DNA of 64,000 nucleotides from Antilocapra americana (GCA_007570785.1 ML660213.1:229295-293294); one strand, 5' to 3'; shown: positions 11,505-22,894, numbered from the stretch's first letter. Program-made: numbers and translations. Notes: generated from the sequence alone by a model not told the origin.

Positions 11505-11670
11505 CACTGTCATTTATTTGGTGTTTATAATAGCAAATTACAACTCTCAACACCTTGTAAATATTATTGCAATTAATATTCAAAGCAACCTTGAGGAATA
11601 GGTATCATTAACCTCATATACAAGGAAAGAAACTGATGCCCAGAAACAGTAAGAGATATTTAAATTGCAT
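11505..11670 (+). mobile_element. MIR SINE, degraded
   Basis: The core reads like MIR: ATTCAAAGCAACCTTGAGGAATAGG, then TATACAAGGAAAGAAACTGATGCCCAGA, the segment equal to ACAGATGAGGAAACTGAGGC. Confidence 0.7.
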
Positions 11671-13239
11671 AATGTGAAGATTTGATATACATTTACACAA
11701 TGCCTTGTGAAGGTACTTCCCACATTGAGTTGATACGTCCATCATTATTTCATGTATTTAGCATTGTGTGTGTGTGCGTGCACTATTCTCTAGCACAGTT
11801 CAATTATACAGTACACTATTACCAACTACTGTCACCATGTTATACTTTAGATCTTCAGACCCTATTCATTCTATAACTGAAAGTTTATTCCCTTCTACCA
11901 GTCTCTCCCTATTTCCCTTACCACGCAGCCCCTGGCAACTACCTCTCTGCTCTGTTTCTGAGTTTAGCTTCTTATACATATTTTTGGATTTCACATGTAA
12001 GTGATAGGTACCGTGCCATATTTTTCTTTCTGTCTGGCTTGTTTCATTTTAGCATAATGCTTTCCAGATTCATCCAAGTCATTGCAAACGGGAGCATTTC
12101 CTTCTTTTGTAAGTAAAGCTGAATAATGTTTTGTTATGCAATAAGCCATATTTTTTTATCCATTCATCTGTCAGTACACATTTAAGTTTGTTCCGTATTT
12201 TGGCTATTGTGAATAACGCTGCAGTGAATATGAGAGTACAGATATCCTTTTGAGATAGATTTTTATTTCCTTGGCTATTTACCTAGAAGTAGGGCTGCTG
12301 GATCATTTGGTCATTTTATTTTTAATTTTCTTTTTAGTAATCTTCATACTGTTTTCCACAGTGGCTGCACCAGTTTACATTCTCATCAATAGTGCATAGA
12401 GTTGCTTGTTCTCCATATCCTTTCCAATATTTCTTATCTCTTATCTTTTTGAGAAAAGACATCCCAACAGGTATGAGGTGATCTCTCTTTGTGGTTTTGA
12501 ATTGCACTTCCCTGGTGATGAATGATGTTGAGCACTTTTTCACATAGTTGACCATTCTTATGTCTTTTCTCTGAAAAGTGTTTATTCCATTTTTATTTAC
12601 ATTTTTAAATTGGACTTTTTTTGCTATTGAGTTGTGTGACTTATTATATTTATATATTGAATATTAACCTCTTGTCAGATATGTGATTTATAACTATTTT
12701 CCCCTACACCATAAGTCACCTTTTGATTTTGTGGATGGTTTCCTTTGCTGGGAAAATGTTCTTTAGTTTGATGTGATCCCACTTTATTTTTTCATTGGTT
12801 GCTTTTGCTTTTGGTGTCAAAACTAAAATAAAAACAGTTTAGCCATTCTATGTACATTGACTGGAGATTTTGATTTATTTATATTTAAAGTAATTATTAA
12901 TAGTGTGGTCTTATTATTGCCATTTTGTTAATTCTTTTCTGGATTTTTATACTTCCTTTGTTCCATTGTTCATCTCTTGTTCTCTTCCTTTATAATATGA
13001 TAATTTTTCTATGGTAACATGCTTTGCTTCCATTCTCTTTATATTTTTTATCTATTATATATTTTTGCTTTCCAGTAAATATGAGGCTATATAAATCATC
13101 TTTTAACAATTTGTTTTAAGTTGATGGTAACCTAACTTTGTGCACAAAATTTCTAAATTATTCCTATTCTCTCCCCCCAAATTTTAATGTTTTTAATGTC
13201 ACAGCTTACATCTTCTTATATTGTTATCCACTAATAAAA

Positions 13240-13440
13240 GATATAATCAGGTAACTCAAGGGGAAAGAATCCACCTGCCAAGCCAGACATGTGGGTTCAA
13301 TCCCTGGGTGAGAAGATCCCCTGAGGAGGAAGTGGCTACCCACCCTAGTATTCTTACCTGGGAAATCCCATGGACAGAGGAGCCTGGCAGGCTACAGTCC
13401 ATGAGAGTCATAAAGAATCAGACACGACTTAGTGACTAAA
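13240..13440 (+). mobile_element. Bov-tA SINE
   Basis: tRNA-Glu-like head (AAAGAATCCACCTGCCAAG... GGGTTCAATCCCTGGG) is followed by the Bov-A body (CCTGGGAAATCCCATGGACAG, GGAGCCTGGCAGGCTACAGT) and the BovB-like end CAGACACGACTTAGTGAC. It is inserted in the old LINE. The target-site duplication is not clear. Confidence 0.9.
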
Positions 13441-15111
13441 TAACAATTTGCTAATGAATGATTATAGTTAAAGTTCTTTTGTTAATAATACATTTGCTTT
13501 TTAACCTTCATGCTGGAGTTATAAGTGATTTATTCACCATAATTATATTGAAATTTAACTATATATTTACTTTTACCAGGGAGTTTTATCCTTTCTTCTG
13601 TTTTTATGTTAGTAATTCATTTCAATTTGAATAAATTTTCTCATTTCTTAAAAGGCAGGTTTAGTGTTACTGGGCTATTTTAGATTTTGCTTGTATTAAA
13701 AACTCTTTTCCTCCTTTTTAAATCTGAAGGACCACTTTGTCAGGTAAAGTATCATTGGTGGAAGGTTTTTTTCCTTACATCTTCCTACTCCCTTCTGGCC
13801 TGCAGAATTTCTTCAGAAAAATCTGCTAATTGACTTATGGGGTTTTCATCACATGTAGCAAGTTGTTTTTCTCTTTCTAATTTTGTTTCTCTCTTTGTCT
13901 TTAACATTTAACAAGTGATTATAATGTGTCTTAGTGTGGATCTCTTTGGACTCATTTTGTTTGATACTCTCTGGTCTTCAGGGATCTGGATGTCTGTTTC
14001 CTTCTCCAGATTTGGACGTTCTCAGCCATTATTTCTTTCTTTTTTTTTTTAATCACAGAAGTTTGCTTTATTTCCAAACTTTGATTAAAAAAAGAAATAC
14101 ACCACTTAACCTAAGGTTGACCCTTTTAAGAACCCAGGCTTAAACAAATAAAATCTAGGAAATAAGAACTGAAAATGTTAAAAAAAAATAAAATCTGAGC
14201 AAAACCAAAAAAACATCACAGACATCTTGCAGCCAGAAAAATCCTTGACCCCATAAGTGTGTCTTAAAATCTTGTTCAAAACGTATTTGGTTTTCTTTTG
14301 CTTTTGCATAAAACATGGATCATCATAACCAGCGTGCAAAGATCACTACATTTTAAATAATGATCCCTGCGTTTACTTGGCCTTTTCTCAGGCTGTGCCT
14401 TAGCATTTCTGCCTTTGCAATTCCAATGGACTTAGAGTTTAACGTATTTGGGCAGTTTGTTGGGGTCAAAGCAACTAGGAGCCACATTAGGATAGAATCA
14501 AAAACTTTCCTCCATCATCTTACACCTGAGTAATTCCTAGTCCTAGAGAGGAGTCTTCCAGCTCCAGCATCCTATCTAAGCCCCAGATCACAGCACCTTT
14601 CTAGCCCATGGTATGCTTTACTCTAGCTGTCCACACAACTTGAGAAACCTACTTGGCCCTTCTTTGATCAGATTTACATTCCACAATATTCAGGGTTCAT
14701 AGTGAGAAACAACTTTAAAGACTTCTTTCTTTCCCAGGTCATGCTGCTTTGCTCCTATTCGCTGGTGATACCCTCAAGTCAAGAACCATCCGGCACAGGA
14801 GTTGCCAGCAACTCTGGCTGTGCATGAGAATCCCCAGCAGCACATTTTTGTAAAACTGCAAATGCCCGTGCCAAGCCATGGATGGGCGTAGTGATCAGCT
14901 TGGCTCCCTTGCCTGCGTGCCTCTAACCTTTGCAGCTAAGGCCACGCTGTCCACTCAGTCCAAGGCTCTGGGTCCAACCCTGTTTTTACAAAGAAACTAG
15001 AACTGAGAGCTCTAGTTTATTGCCATCATGACCACGGTAACGTGGCTTCTCTTTCTGCTGCAGGATCTGCTCCGACTTGTAACAGGATAACAGGCCTTTT
15101 GTCTTATTTCC

Positions 15112-15233
15112 TTTTTTTTTTTTTTTGGTCTTGTGCACAGCCTGCAGGATCTTAGTTCCCAATCAGGGATAGAACCCAGGCCTCCTGTAGTGGAAGTGCA
15201 GAGATTTAACCACTGGACCTCCGAGGAAGTCCC
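15112..15233 (-). mobile_element. CHR-type SINE (tRNA-Glu-derived)
   Basis: The minus strand reads GGGACTTCCTCGGAGGTCC, AGTGGTTAAATCTCTGC, GGAACTAAGATCCTGCAGGC, then a poly(A) tail (T run about 15112-15126). It lies inside the retrocopy. It may have been in the parent transcript or inserted later; a weak GCCTT-TGT match on either side hints at a later insertion. Confidence 0.85.
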
Positions 15234-15299
15234 TGCCTTGTTTCTGTTTAACTAAGCTTCTATTTCGGTCCTAAGAACTACCTCTTTTTCTTAGAATGA

Positions 15300-15500
15300 T
15301 ATTGCTAACATTTAATTGAGTATCAGCTGTTATGATGATCCTCATACTTACTATCCCATTTTGCAGATGAGAAAACTGAGGCTCAGAGTATTTTGTTTTG
15401 TTTTGTTTTTTCACTTGTTCCAAATTATGGATCAGAGCCAGGGTTCAGTCCACACAGTTTACTACCAGAGTCCAATAGTGTACCCACCATGCCACTCTGC
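15300..15500 (+). mobile_element. MIR SINE inside the retrocopy
   Basis: TTGCTAACATTTAATTGAG, ATTTTGCAGATGAGAAAAC, TGAGGCTCAGAG and AGAGCCAGGGTTCAGTCC match MIR landmarks in order. A (TTTTG) patch at 15391-15408 interrupts it. Confidence 0.8.
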
Positions 15501-15925
15501 TTCTTCATCCTATTTCTACAGTCTCTGCCTTGCTTCTTTGTCTGCCACTCTGATTGTACCAGGATGGGCCTCCAGGTATGTTCTTCTCCTTTCAATCTTG
15601 CTGTTGAACATTATTTCTTTAAATATGCTTTCTGTTCCTTTTTCTCTTCTGATTTTCAAACCTCTATAATGCATACATTTGTCTGTTTGATGGTGAATCA
15701 CAAGTCCCTTAAGTTGTCTTCACTCTTTTCCAATTCCTTTCTGCATTTGGTCCTCTGGTTGGATGAATTCCACTGCCCTGTGTGTGCCTTCACTGACCCA
15801 TTCTTCTAATTGATCTGATTCGTTATTGGTCCCCTCCATTTCAATTTTTCACCTTAATTATACTCTTTAGCTCTGATTCATGTTTGCTACTTTATTACAT
15901 GTTGTATCTCTTTGTTGAAATTTTT

Positions 15926-16085
15926 AGAGGGATGGGATGGGGAGGGAGGTGGGAGAGGGAGTTCAGATGGGGAACACATGTACACCTGTGGTGGATTCAT
16001 GTCAATGTATGGCCAAACCACTACAATATTGCAAAGTAATTAGCCTCCAATTAAAATAAATAAATTTATATTAAAAAAAAGAAAG
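15926..16085 (+). mobile_element. Ruminant L1 3' end, 5'-truncated
   Basis: It carries the L1 3'UTR signature GGGAGGGAGGTGGGAGAGGG, GGAACACATGTACACCTGTGG, GGATTCATGTCAATGTATGG, AATTAGCCTCCAATTAAAAT and an A-rich tail. It sits in the old LINE. The flanks GAAATTTTTA (about 15918) and GAAATTCTCA (about 16086) look like a diverged target-site duplication. Confidence 0.88.
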
Positions 16086-16370
16086 AAATTCTCACTTTTA
16101 ACAAAGGCTACCCTGACCTCATTGAGCATCATTATATCATTAAACTCTCTATGAAGTAAATCATTGATCTCCATTTCATTATGATCAGTTTCTTGAGAGT
16201 AACCTTTTTCCTTTGTTTGGAACATAGTCCCTTTCTTCATTTTCCTTAACTCTCTATGATGTTGTCTGTACAGTAGATAAAATAGCCACCTCTTCCAGTC
16301 TTAACAGACTGGCCATTTGTAGGAAATGAACTTCTGTAATTATACTTGTCCAAGCTGTTGGTTGTCTAGA

Positions 16371-17187
16371 TTGTCATTGAGAATGAGTTCAACTCTTCAG
16401 TTGTTTGCTGAATAGAAATACATTTTGATAATTATCACTGGGATAAATATTAAAGCAATATAAATCCTGAGAAGTCAGATATGATATAGATATTATTTTA
16501 ATAGAGACATGCATTATAGACAGACTATTTTAGAGGTCCAAATCATTACATTCAGAAAAAACTACTAAATACCAGAACTCTTCAAAATTACAAGTCCCTC
16601 TAATCATACAAAATATAATAACTGATATATGATACTTTAAAGTGATAGGATTCTGAAATTCTAAATGTTAATGAATTATGTTAAAGCTTATGGTCATTAT
16701 TTTAAATATTCAAGATATATTAAAGAATTTGAGAAAATATTTACATTTCAAGTACACCTGATGATTTTAGAGGGAAGTATCAAGGTTTGCTCCTTAAAAT
16801 ATTTTTATAATGCACATTTGAGTTACTTTGTCATCCAGCACTTAACACCTATATTACTAGAAAATTAGTTTCAAAATCACATTTTGGTATGATTTTCTTA
16901 ATGTAACTTTGCAAAAATTGTGCTTCTGTGCAAAAGTATATAGATATTATGCCTATAGCATATTGACAGAAATTTTTAATAAATTGTGTCATGAACTTAA
17001 ATCCAAGTTTGTATTTTTCTCATAACAGGGAAACAAACAGTAATTTTTAGAACTGCTTTGTCCATTGACATCTAATAGCAAACATATATACATTTATAAT
17101 GAATATTTACACAATTATATTTATATAAAAGCTATTTATATGCTTATTTACATTAAAATATAGGGGTCTTAAATCTCTGGTAAAGAA
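16371..17187. other. AT-rich intergenic DNA, nothing recognised
   Basis: No named repeat. A 67-codon plus frame at 16665-16868 shows no motif. Confidence 0.5.
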
Positions 17188-17372
17188 GTGCTTCCCTGGT
17201 GGCTCAGACAGTAATGAATCCATCTGCATCCATCTCCCCTGGGTTGAGAAGATCTCCTGGAGAAGGGAATGGCTGCCCATCCAGTATTCTTGCCTGGAGA
17301 AGTCCATGAACAGAGGAGCCTGGCATGCTACAGTCCATGGGGCCACAAAGTTAGACTGAGTAACATTAAACC
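17188..17372 (+). mobile_element. Bov-tA SINE
   Basis: Starts GTGCTTCCCTGGTGGCTCAG, then CCCCTGGGTTGAGAAGATC, GCCCATCCAGTATTCTTGCC and CTACAGTCCATGGGGCCACA. A small local duplication (CATCTGCATCCATCTC) lies in the head. The 3' end is degraded. Confidence 0.9.
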
Positions 17373-18544
17373 TCAGATAAAGAGATATGGTTAACCAAAC
17401 CATACAGCTTTCACAAGATTTCATTGTAAAGCCACAAAGCATATTTTCTGTGATTGAAGAAATATATAATCTATATATGTTATCATTTCTTATATTTCAA
17501 ATATAAGGAAATATTTGCCAAATAAGACCTGATATTAGTAGTTGATTAGCTATTAGTAACTGCCAGCAAGAAAAGTATAGCTTTTGTTTTCTTAATCAAA
17601 ACTCTGTTTCATTTTGTATTTGCCTCTGTGGCCTTCAGTAGCTTGTTAAACATGATTATGTCATTCTGTCAAAAAGTCTGACAACATACTCTAGACCATT
17701 TTTCAAATACTTTTTGTACTGAAATTTTAATAGAGGTTATTTAACAACTCCTTATTAAGTTTTTTTCTTCCTTTGAGAAAGAAATGGAATGAACCACCAT
17801 TTCATTCATCTCCCTTAATGATTTCAAGATCATTGAAAGTAGAAAATAAGCTGAGAAAATTTTCTAAAGAATTTTGGACACGTTGAATATTGAAAAGGAA
17901 AGAAACTATTGTAACCCTCAAATACAGAGTGCTCAATCTGTGTGATCTAATTTGAGCCTAAAGAAATAAAATGCATACTCAATTCAGTAATCTTGCCTAC
18001 ATTACCACTTGTCAGAGGAATACCTAAATCTAATGATAATCATCTTACTACTTTAGTATCATTTATACTTCTCATAGAATGCAAGATAATAACACCATCA
18101 AAAATTATCATTAGAACATTGCAAAGGGAAGCATATGAACATCACTAAATAGGAGCAATAAATAAATATTTGATAGAAGCATTTTTAAAAGTTAATTGGA
18201 AATGGAGAAAGAGCAAGTTGTAGAGCAAGCATGAAGAAAGGACACAAGTGATAGAAATCCATACAGAAATTACAAGGGATAAATCTCCAGCTAGCAAGGT
18301 AAAACTACATTATAGCCAGCATCAGATTTATGAATTAGTTGAAGTAGATATGGTTTCAGGAATACTCGAGCAAGGAAAAAATACCAGTGCAAAAACTAGT
18401 GCCCCTGTCTTTCTAAGGGATATATGAAAAACAAAGGTAAAGGCTTCATTTTTTCCAAGCAAGATAACTCCACGGTGGACTGATCAAATTATATTATAGA
18501 TTCATTTTTACTGACAAGCTGTAAGTTGCCTGAGTGATTACAGA
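17373..18544. other. AT-rich intergenic DNA, nothing recognised
   Basis: No repeat family or coding signal seen. Confidence 0.5.
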
Positions 18545-18757
18545 TTTGTTGTTTAGTTGCCAAGTCATGCCTGACTCTTTTTGCGATGCCATAGACTGTG
18601 GCCTACCAGGCTCCTCTGTCCATGGGATTTCCCAGGTAAGAATAGTGGGATGGGTTGGCGTTTTCTTCTCTAGGAGATCTTTCCAACCCAAGGATCAAAC
18701 TTGGGTTTCCTGCATTGCATGAGGATTCTTCATCACTTAGCCACCAGCGAGGCGTGA
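18545..18757 (-). mobile_element. Bov-tA SINE
   Basis: Reverse complement of the Bov-tA order: TTGCCAAGTCATGCCTGACT (3' end), GGCTCCTCTGTCCATGGG, GATCTTTCCAACCCAAGG, then the tRNA-like head ending CACTTAGCCACCAGCGAGG. Confidence 0.9.
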
Positions 18758-18789
18758 TGAAATATATAGCCAGTGTCTTAATTACATTT

Positions 18790-18870
18790 GCTTCCCCAGT
18801 GCCTATTACAGACCTAGGTACCTAGTAGGGACTCCGTATATTTGGTTGAAATTAATGGGGAAAACCTTAA
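18790..18870 (+). mobile_element. L2 LINE 3' end, short relic
   Basis: CCCCAGTGCCTATTACAGAC, CTAGTAGGGACTC, then a TTTGGTTGAAATTAATGG end resemble the L2 terminus (usually ending in GAATGAATGA). Confidence 0.4.
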
Positions 18871-19804
18871 GAGGAATGCTATACTTGTAAGTTTCTGTGA
18901 TACCGGATCTTATTAGTATTCCTATTATGCAGAAGCATTTTTCAAACAATGGGAAACAGCAGATGATTAAGTTTATTTGGTAACTATTTCTATGGGGCTT
19001 TTATTATCTCCCCTGGTTAGCTTGAGGTTAATAATTTAATTGGGTTTCAAAGAATTTAAGATATAGTTCCATGTTAGTTTCCACAATCCAAAAAAAGACT
19101 GTTAGCTTTTTCATTTTTCTTTTTACTTCCAAATGTCTGGGTTTCTGTGATAGAACAAAAAATCTTAAGAACAAAAATAGAGTTTTGTCTTTTCTATAAA
19201 TATTAGCTCCACTTTTTCAGCTGAAATCAGTTAATAAATTCAAATTGCAGTAATATTAAGAAAAGGCAAAAATCTAATAAGCAGTTCCTCAGTGCACATT
19301 CATAAGTCACTTGTGTCTAGCCTAGTAGGTACTAAACACCCACACACCATGGCCCTGTGGTTTGTGCTCCTGTGATGCAATTATTTTGCAATCACCAAAA
19401 GATCCCAAGCCTGCTGCCAACAGAAATGACAAGGCTTGAAAAGCTGCAGGTGACCAATAAAAGAGCCAAAGAGAGCAAACAAATGACAATTGGGTCATCC
19501 ACGCATCCACAATTGCTGTCATTTATCTAAAAACCAAGAACTCTGTTTATGAAATGAAATTCTCCAACACGCTCTGTGCCCTCTGATGCTTGCAAACCCC
19601 TGAAGAGAGCTCAAGGTTCTCACATCTCTCCCACTATTTTGTTTTTCCCCATCACTACAGGGATCAGAGACTACTCTGGATCCACATCAAGCCTATTGGG
19701 CCACAGAAGTGAAAGTTTAAAATGTCAGGAGAAAGGATTATAACATTCAACCCAAGTTTGCAGAATCTTTCCTATTGTTTGTGTCTCTTTTTCCAAAGCC
19801 AGCT
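18871..19804. other. Intergenic DNA, nothing recognised
   Basis: A 66-codon minus frame at 19322-19522 has no motif I know. No repeat recognised. Confidence 0.45.
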
Positions 19805-20153
19805 GGTGACTACTTTTTAAAAAATGACGTTCGTTTATTAACTTGAGTAACTGTGCTGGGTCTTCACTGATGAGCAGGTTTTTCTCTAGTTGCAGAGAGT
19901 GGGGGTTACTCTCTATTTGTGGTGTGAGGGCATCTCATTGTGGTGACTTCTCCTGTTGCAGAGCCTGGTCTCCAGGATGTGCGAGCTTGGTAGCTACAGC
20001 CCCCAGGGTCTAGGGCGCAGGCTCAATAGTTGTGGCACATGGCTTAGTTGTTCCACAGCATGTGGGATCTTCCCAGACCAGGGATAGGAGCCACGTCTCC
20101 TGCACTGGCAGGTGGATTCTTCACCAGGAAAGCTCTGGTTAATGCTTTTGACC
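19805..20153 (-). mobile_element. CHR-type SINE, long form
   Basis: The minus strand has the CHR head (CTTTCCTGGTGAAGAATCC, ATCCCTGGTCTGGGAAGATC) and then the extended 3' body seen in cetartiodactyl CHR SINEs: repeated 'CAACTA... GAGCC' phrases (AACAACTAAGCCATGTGCCA, CAACTATTGAGCCTGCGC), GCAACAGGAGAAGTCACC and GAAGACCCAGCACAG. The A-rich tail lies at the low-coordinate end. Confidence 0.82.
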
Positions 20154-20823
20154 TGGGTTTTCAAAGGTCGCTCCTGCGAGCCGTGTGTTATGTCAGGATG
20201 GGTGACCTCCAGAAGAGAGGATTTCAATCCGGGGTTAGAGACGAGGCTTGACTACTTGGAGCTTTTTGTGTAGCAAGGTTTTATTAAAGTAGAATAGAGG
20301 TAGGGAAAGCATCTGAGATAGACACCAGAAGGGGACAAAAAGAATGCCCCCTTGTTTGTTTTTAGCAAGACATTTTATGTCTGTTAGAAAGCTATTAATC
20401 AGCTAAGAGAGACACCTTGGAACTGAGGTTGTGGCCCCTCTCCCACAGTATGCATTTTTGAGATAAAATGGTAGAAGGTGTGTCATCCCCTGGCCATACA
20501 CAATTGACATGAATACTGTTTTGTTGAGCCATTATTAGCCCAAGGTTTGAGAAAAGAAAAATTGTTACTTAGGCAGAACCGTCTTGAAGAAAGCCAAATT
20601 CCAAAGTTTATACATAGTTTCATTAACAGAGCTTAAGAAAAACATTTCCGTAAGAAAAATGCATTGGTTAGATTAAGGCAGAACCTGATGTCTTTCTTCA
20701 ACACAGAATTAAAAGAAGTCTCTTTTAATTTTGTGTAGGAAGGAAAAAAAGTTGCAATTTATTTCCTCCTGTCACTTGGGACCTCTGGCCTTCCTACCTA
20801 CATGTTACCTTCTCAGTTTGACA
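20154..20823 (-). mobile_element. Probable solo ERV LTR
   Basis: On the minus strand a block of about 670 bp has an LTR layout: TG at 20823 (TGTCAAACTGAGAAGG), a long U3-like part, an AATAAA signal (20280-20285 on plus, TTTATT) followed by CTTGCTACAC, and a U5-like part ending in CA near 20154. No internal retroviral sequence adjoins it. Short TTTGAC flanks might be a target-site duplication but are weak. The family is not named with certainty, though the wording resembles bovine ERV LTRs. Confidence 0.45.
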
Positions 20824-20949
20824 GTAAGGTAAGGCCTGGGAACTAAGATTTATAGGTATATTCCTTTCTAGAGACAGCTAATGAATTGTAGGGATCCTCT
20901 AGCACATTTAGACTCCACAAGTTCCCCCATGGAATTATCATCATCCTAT

Positions 20950-21126
20950 ACTATAACACGACTGAGCGACTTCACTTTCACTTTTCACTTTCATGCATTG
21001 GAGAAGGCAATGGCAACCCACTCCAGTGTTCTTGCCTGGAGAATCCCAGGGACAGCGAAGCCTGGTGGGGTCTATGGGGTCGCACAGAGTCGGACATGAC
21101 TGACGCAACTTAGCAGCAGCAGCAGC
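20950..21126 (+). mobile_element. Bov-A2 SINE
   Basis: CGACTGAGCGACTTCACTTT, GGAGAAGGCAATGGCAACCC, CTTGCCTGGAGAATCCCAGG, GGGTCGCACAGAGTCGGACA and an (AGC)n tail are the Bov-A2 landmarks. The first monomer is truncated. Confidence 0.92.
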
Positions 21127-21199
21127 GGCAACATACTGTTGAGTATAACTTTACTAGTGGGAGCAAGAAAACACACAGGGCCATGAAACTATGTGAATA

Positions 21200-22030
21200 C
21201 AATAGTATTTCATTTTAACCTATTGGTCAATTTTTTTGGGTACTGTTTTACGTATGCTCTTAGTGGTTGTCCTGGAGATTAAAATTACCATCTTAATTTT
21301 AACAATCTAGTTTGGATCAATGCTATTTTAATGTCAGTTGTGTATGAAAGCATTGTTATTCCATTCATCATCTTTTTTTCTGTTGTTCTCAAACAAATTA
21401 TCTCTATATCCATTATGTGCCCATCAGCACACATTTATAATTTTTAGATGATGCATTTTTCTTTTAAGTCTGATAGGGAAAAAATAAGAATTATAAACAG
21501 AAATGTGTATTTATATTACATTTTATATGTACCTATATTTTTATCTCTAGTGGTACTACTCATTACTTTATCTGTGTTTTCTTGGAGAAAATGTTTTCCT
21601 TACTAGGTCAGGGGTTCAAGACTGTCTTTGAGAGTCTTCCAGGGACCATCAGAGAAGTCAAGTAATGACAGTTTTGGGGGGATAAGACTCTAAGAAAGCT
21701 CCAGCCCCATTCTGTCTCCCCTGGTGGCTGTCAGGCTAAGGATGACTTTCATTGTGATTATAGACTATGGATTACAGAGCTGGAGATTGGGGATAGGTAT
21801 TAGGCACATCAAAATACCACAAAGCTTGCCGTTATTACCAAGACTTAGCCATTTTTCTTGAATAAGTCCTTTCTGGATCCTTGTTAATCTCTGGTTAACT
21901 TATAGAGTTGTTAAAAATTGATTCTAACATTTTCTTTCTGCCAATTTTATCACTACTTTTACAGAGAGAAGAATTTTTGGAGGCTCTTACTCTGCCATTT
22001 TTTGCTGACATCTGCTTGAGTGTTTTAAAT
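21200..22030 (-). mobile_element. Old L1M-type LINE fragment
   Basis: Plus-strand landmarks fit antisense L1M: GGTTGTCCTGGAGATTAAAA, ATGTGCCCATCAGCACACA, AAGTCTGATAGGG, GACTATGGATTACAGAGCTGG and TTGAATAAGTCCTTTCTGG. It is highly diverged and edges are uncertain. Confidence 0.5.
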
Positions 22031-22143
22031 ATTTTAGAGTGGGAGAAAATCTGACGCATTTTATATTATTGGTGTTTGTTTATTCCTTCCTCATTTACTT
22101 GATTTATTCTGTGCTGGTAAACTTGAACAGACATCAAAGTAGG

Positions 22144-22247
22144 TTAAACAAAAATTAAAACATGAAAAAGAAAATTGAGAACATTTTGGACTTTGTTAAA
22201 CAAAAATTAAAACATGAAAAAGAAAATTGAGAACATTTTGGACTTTG
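22144..22247. repeat. Perfect 2 x 52 bp tandem duplication
   Basis: Bases 22144-22195 and 22196-22247 are identical by eye over 52 bases (starting TTAAACAAAAATTAAAACAT and ending TTTTGGACTTTG). No slippage-prone short unit underlies it. Perfect identity in otherwise drifting DNA points to a recent duplication, a VNTR, or an assembly artefact. Confidence 0.95.
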
Positions 22248-22276
22248 AATTTGGCATAAGTTTTAGGTAAATATCA

Positions 22277-22894
22277 TTGAAATATTGTTTTGATTACTTC
22301 AGAGGTTTGGCGGGATTGTTGCCAGTATTTATTCTTATTGACAATGGGATATTTACACCTGGTCTCATTCATCCTGGATGGTTGTATAGTATTGGTACAG
22401 CTTGTGAAGTGGCTCCCTGTTTTCTGGTCAGTATGCCTCTGATCTCCTTCAAGGAAAGTAACAGCTCTGCTGACGAACAGGAGTCAAGTTCATTGTGTCT
22501 TCAGCGATGATCAACTTTCCCTCATAGGGCAGCTCTTCAAAAAGAACAGTGCCGGATGCCAGCCACAGTAATTATAATTCGTTTAGTCTCAGGTGGAGCC
22601 TTGATGTTGTTATTTTCACAGTTCTCACAAGCAGCTAATATTGTCAGAAGTCGTGTAAAAGAAATAAAAAATTCCCTCCAAGGACTTCTTCCATCCACCC
22701 CCAAACACAGAGAGTTAAAGGGAGTACTAATGATCTTACATCAAAATCTAGACTGTGTCTTAGGTTCTGATATTGAGGATAAATTGTCAGCAATTTTTAG
22801 AAGGGTCAGCATGAATAGATTGGACCATATTATCATAGATTTTAAGCAGAACCTGTCACATTTTTTTTTGGCCTATTCTAATTCCTTTCCTTGA
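22277..22894 (+). pseudogene. 206-codon frame with one stop, protein-like, unidentified
   Basis: One frame runs from about 22277 to a TAG-free end at 22894 with a single in-frame TGA (22511-22513) that follows a CGA codon. No ATG lies at the upstream end. The upstream part reads DYFRGLAGLLPVFILIDN and later ACEVAPCFLVSMPLISFKES. The downstream part reads SQAANIVRSRVKEIKNSL and PKHRELKGVLMILHQNL, with alternating hydrophobic and charged residues like helices. Such length is unusual in this AT-rich DNA, so a gene relic (retrocopy or old exon) is possible. I do not recognise the family. An unlisted transposon product or chance are the alternatives. It starts 30 bases after the 52-bp duplication. 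Confidence 0.4.

Larger units (their letters stand above)
14039..15608 (-). pseudogene. Processed retrocopy of an unidentified Pol II transcript
   Basis: A 1.57-kb block interrupts the old LINE. It is bounded by a perfect 12-bp target-site duplication, CATTATTTCTTT (14027-14038 and 15609-15620). On the minus strand it ends in a poly(A) tail (T run about 14040-14051) preceded by AATAAA about 20 bases upstream (GGAAATAAAGCAAAC). These are marks of L1-driven retroposition of a cellular mRNA or lncRNA. Inside are a MIR (antisense to the transcript) and a CHR SINE. The longest frames show no domain I know, so it may be a 3'UTR or lncRNA copy. The parent gene is not identified. Confidence 0.75.
11765..16370 (-). 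mobile_element. Ancient HAL1/L1M-type LINE, minus strand, split by three insertions
   Basis: Four pieces read in order on the minus strand: 11765-13239, 13441-14026, 15609-15925 and 16086-16370. Landmarks on the plus strand are GGCTATTGTGAATAACGCTG and CACAGTGGCTGCACCAGTTT (3' region), CTTCTGGCCTGCAGAATTTC and ATAATGTGTCTTAGTGTGG, then ATTATTTCTTT and ACCTCTATAATGCATAC (ORF1-like) and TCTCCATTTCATTATGA. The 3' region joins the ORF1-side region without most of ORF2. Without inserts the total is about 2.7 kb, close to the size of HAL1 (a half-L1 with ORF1 only), but an L1M with an internal deletion is also possible. No frame survives. Confidence 0.75.

Noticed and set aside
15316..15809. Overlapping frames of 117 and 138 codons
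   Set aside because: They span MIR, retrocopy and old L1 sequence across an insertion junction, so they are not one gene.
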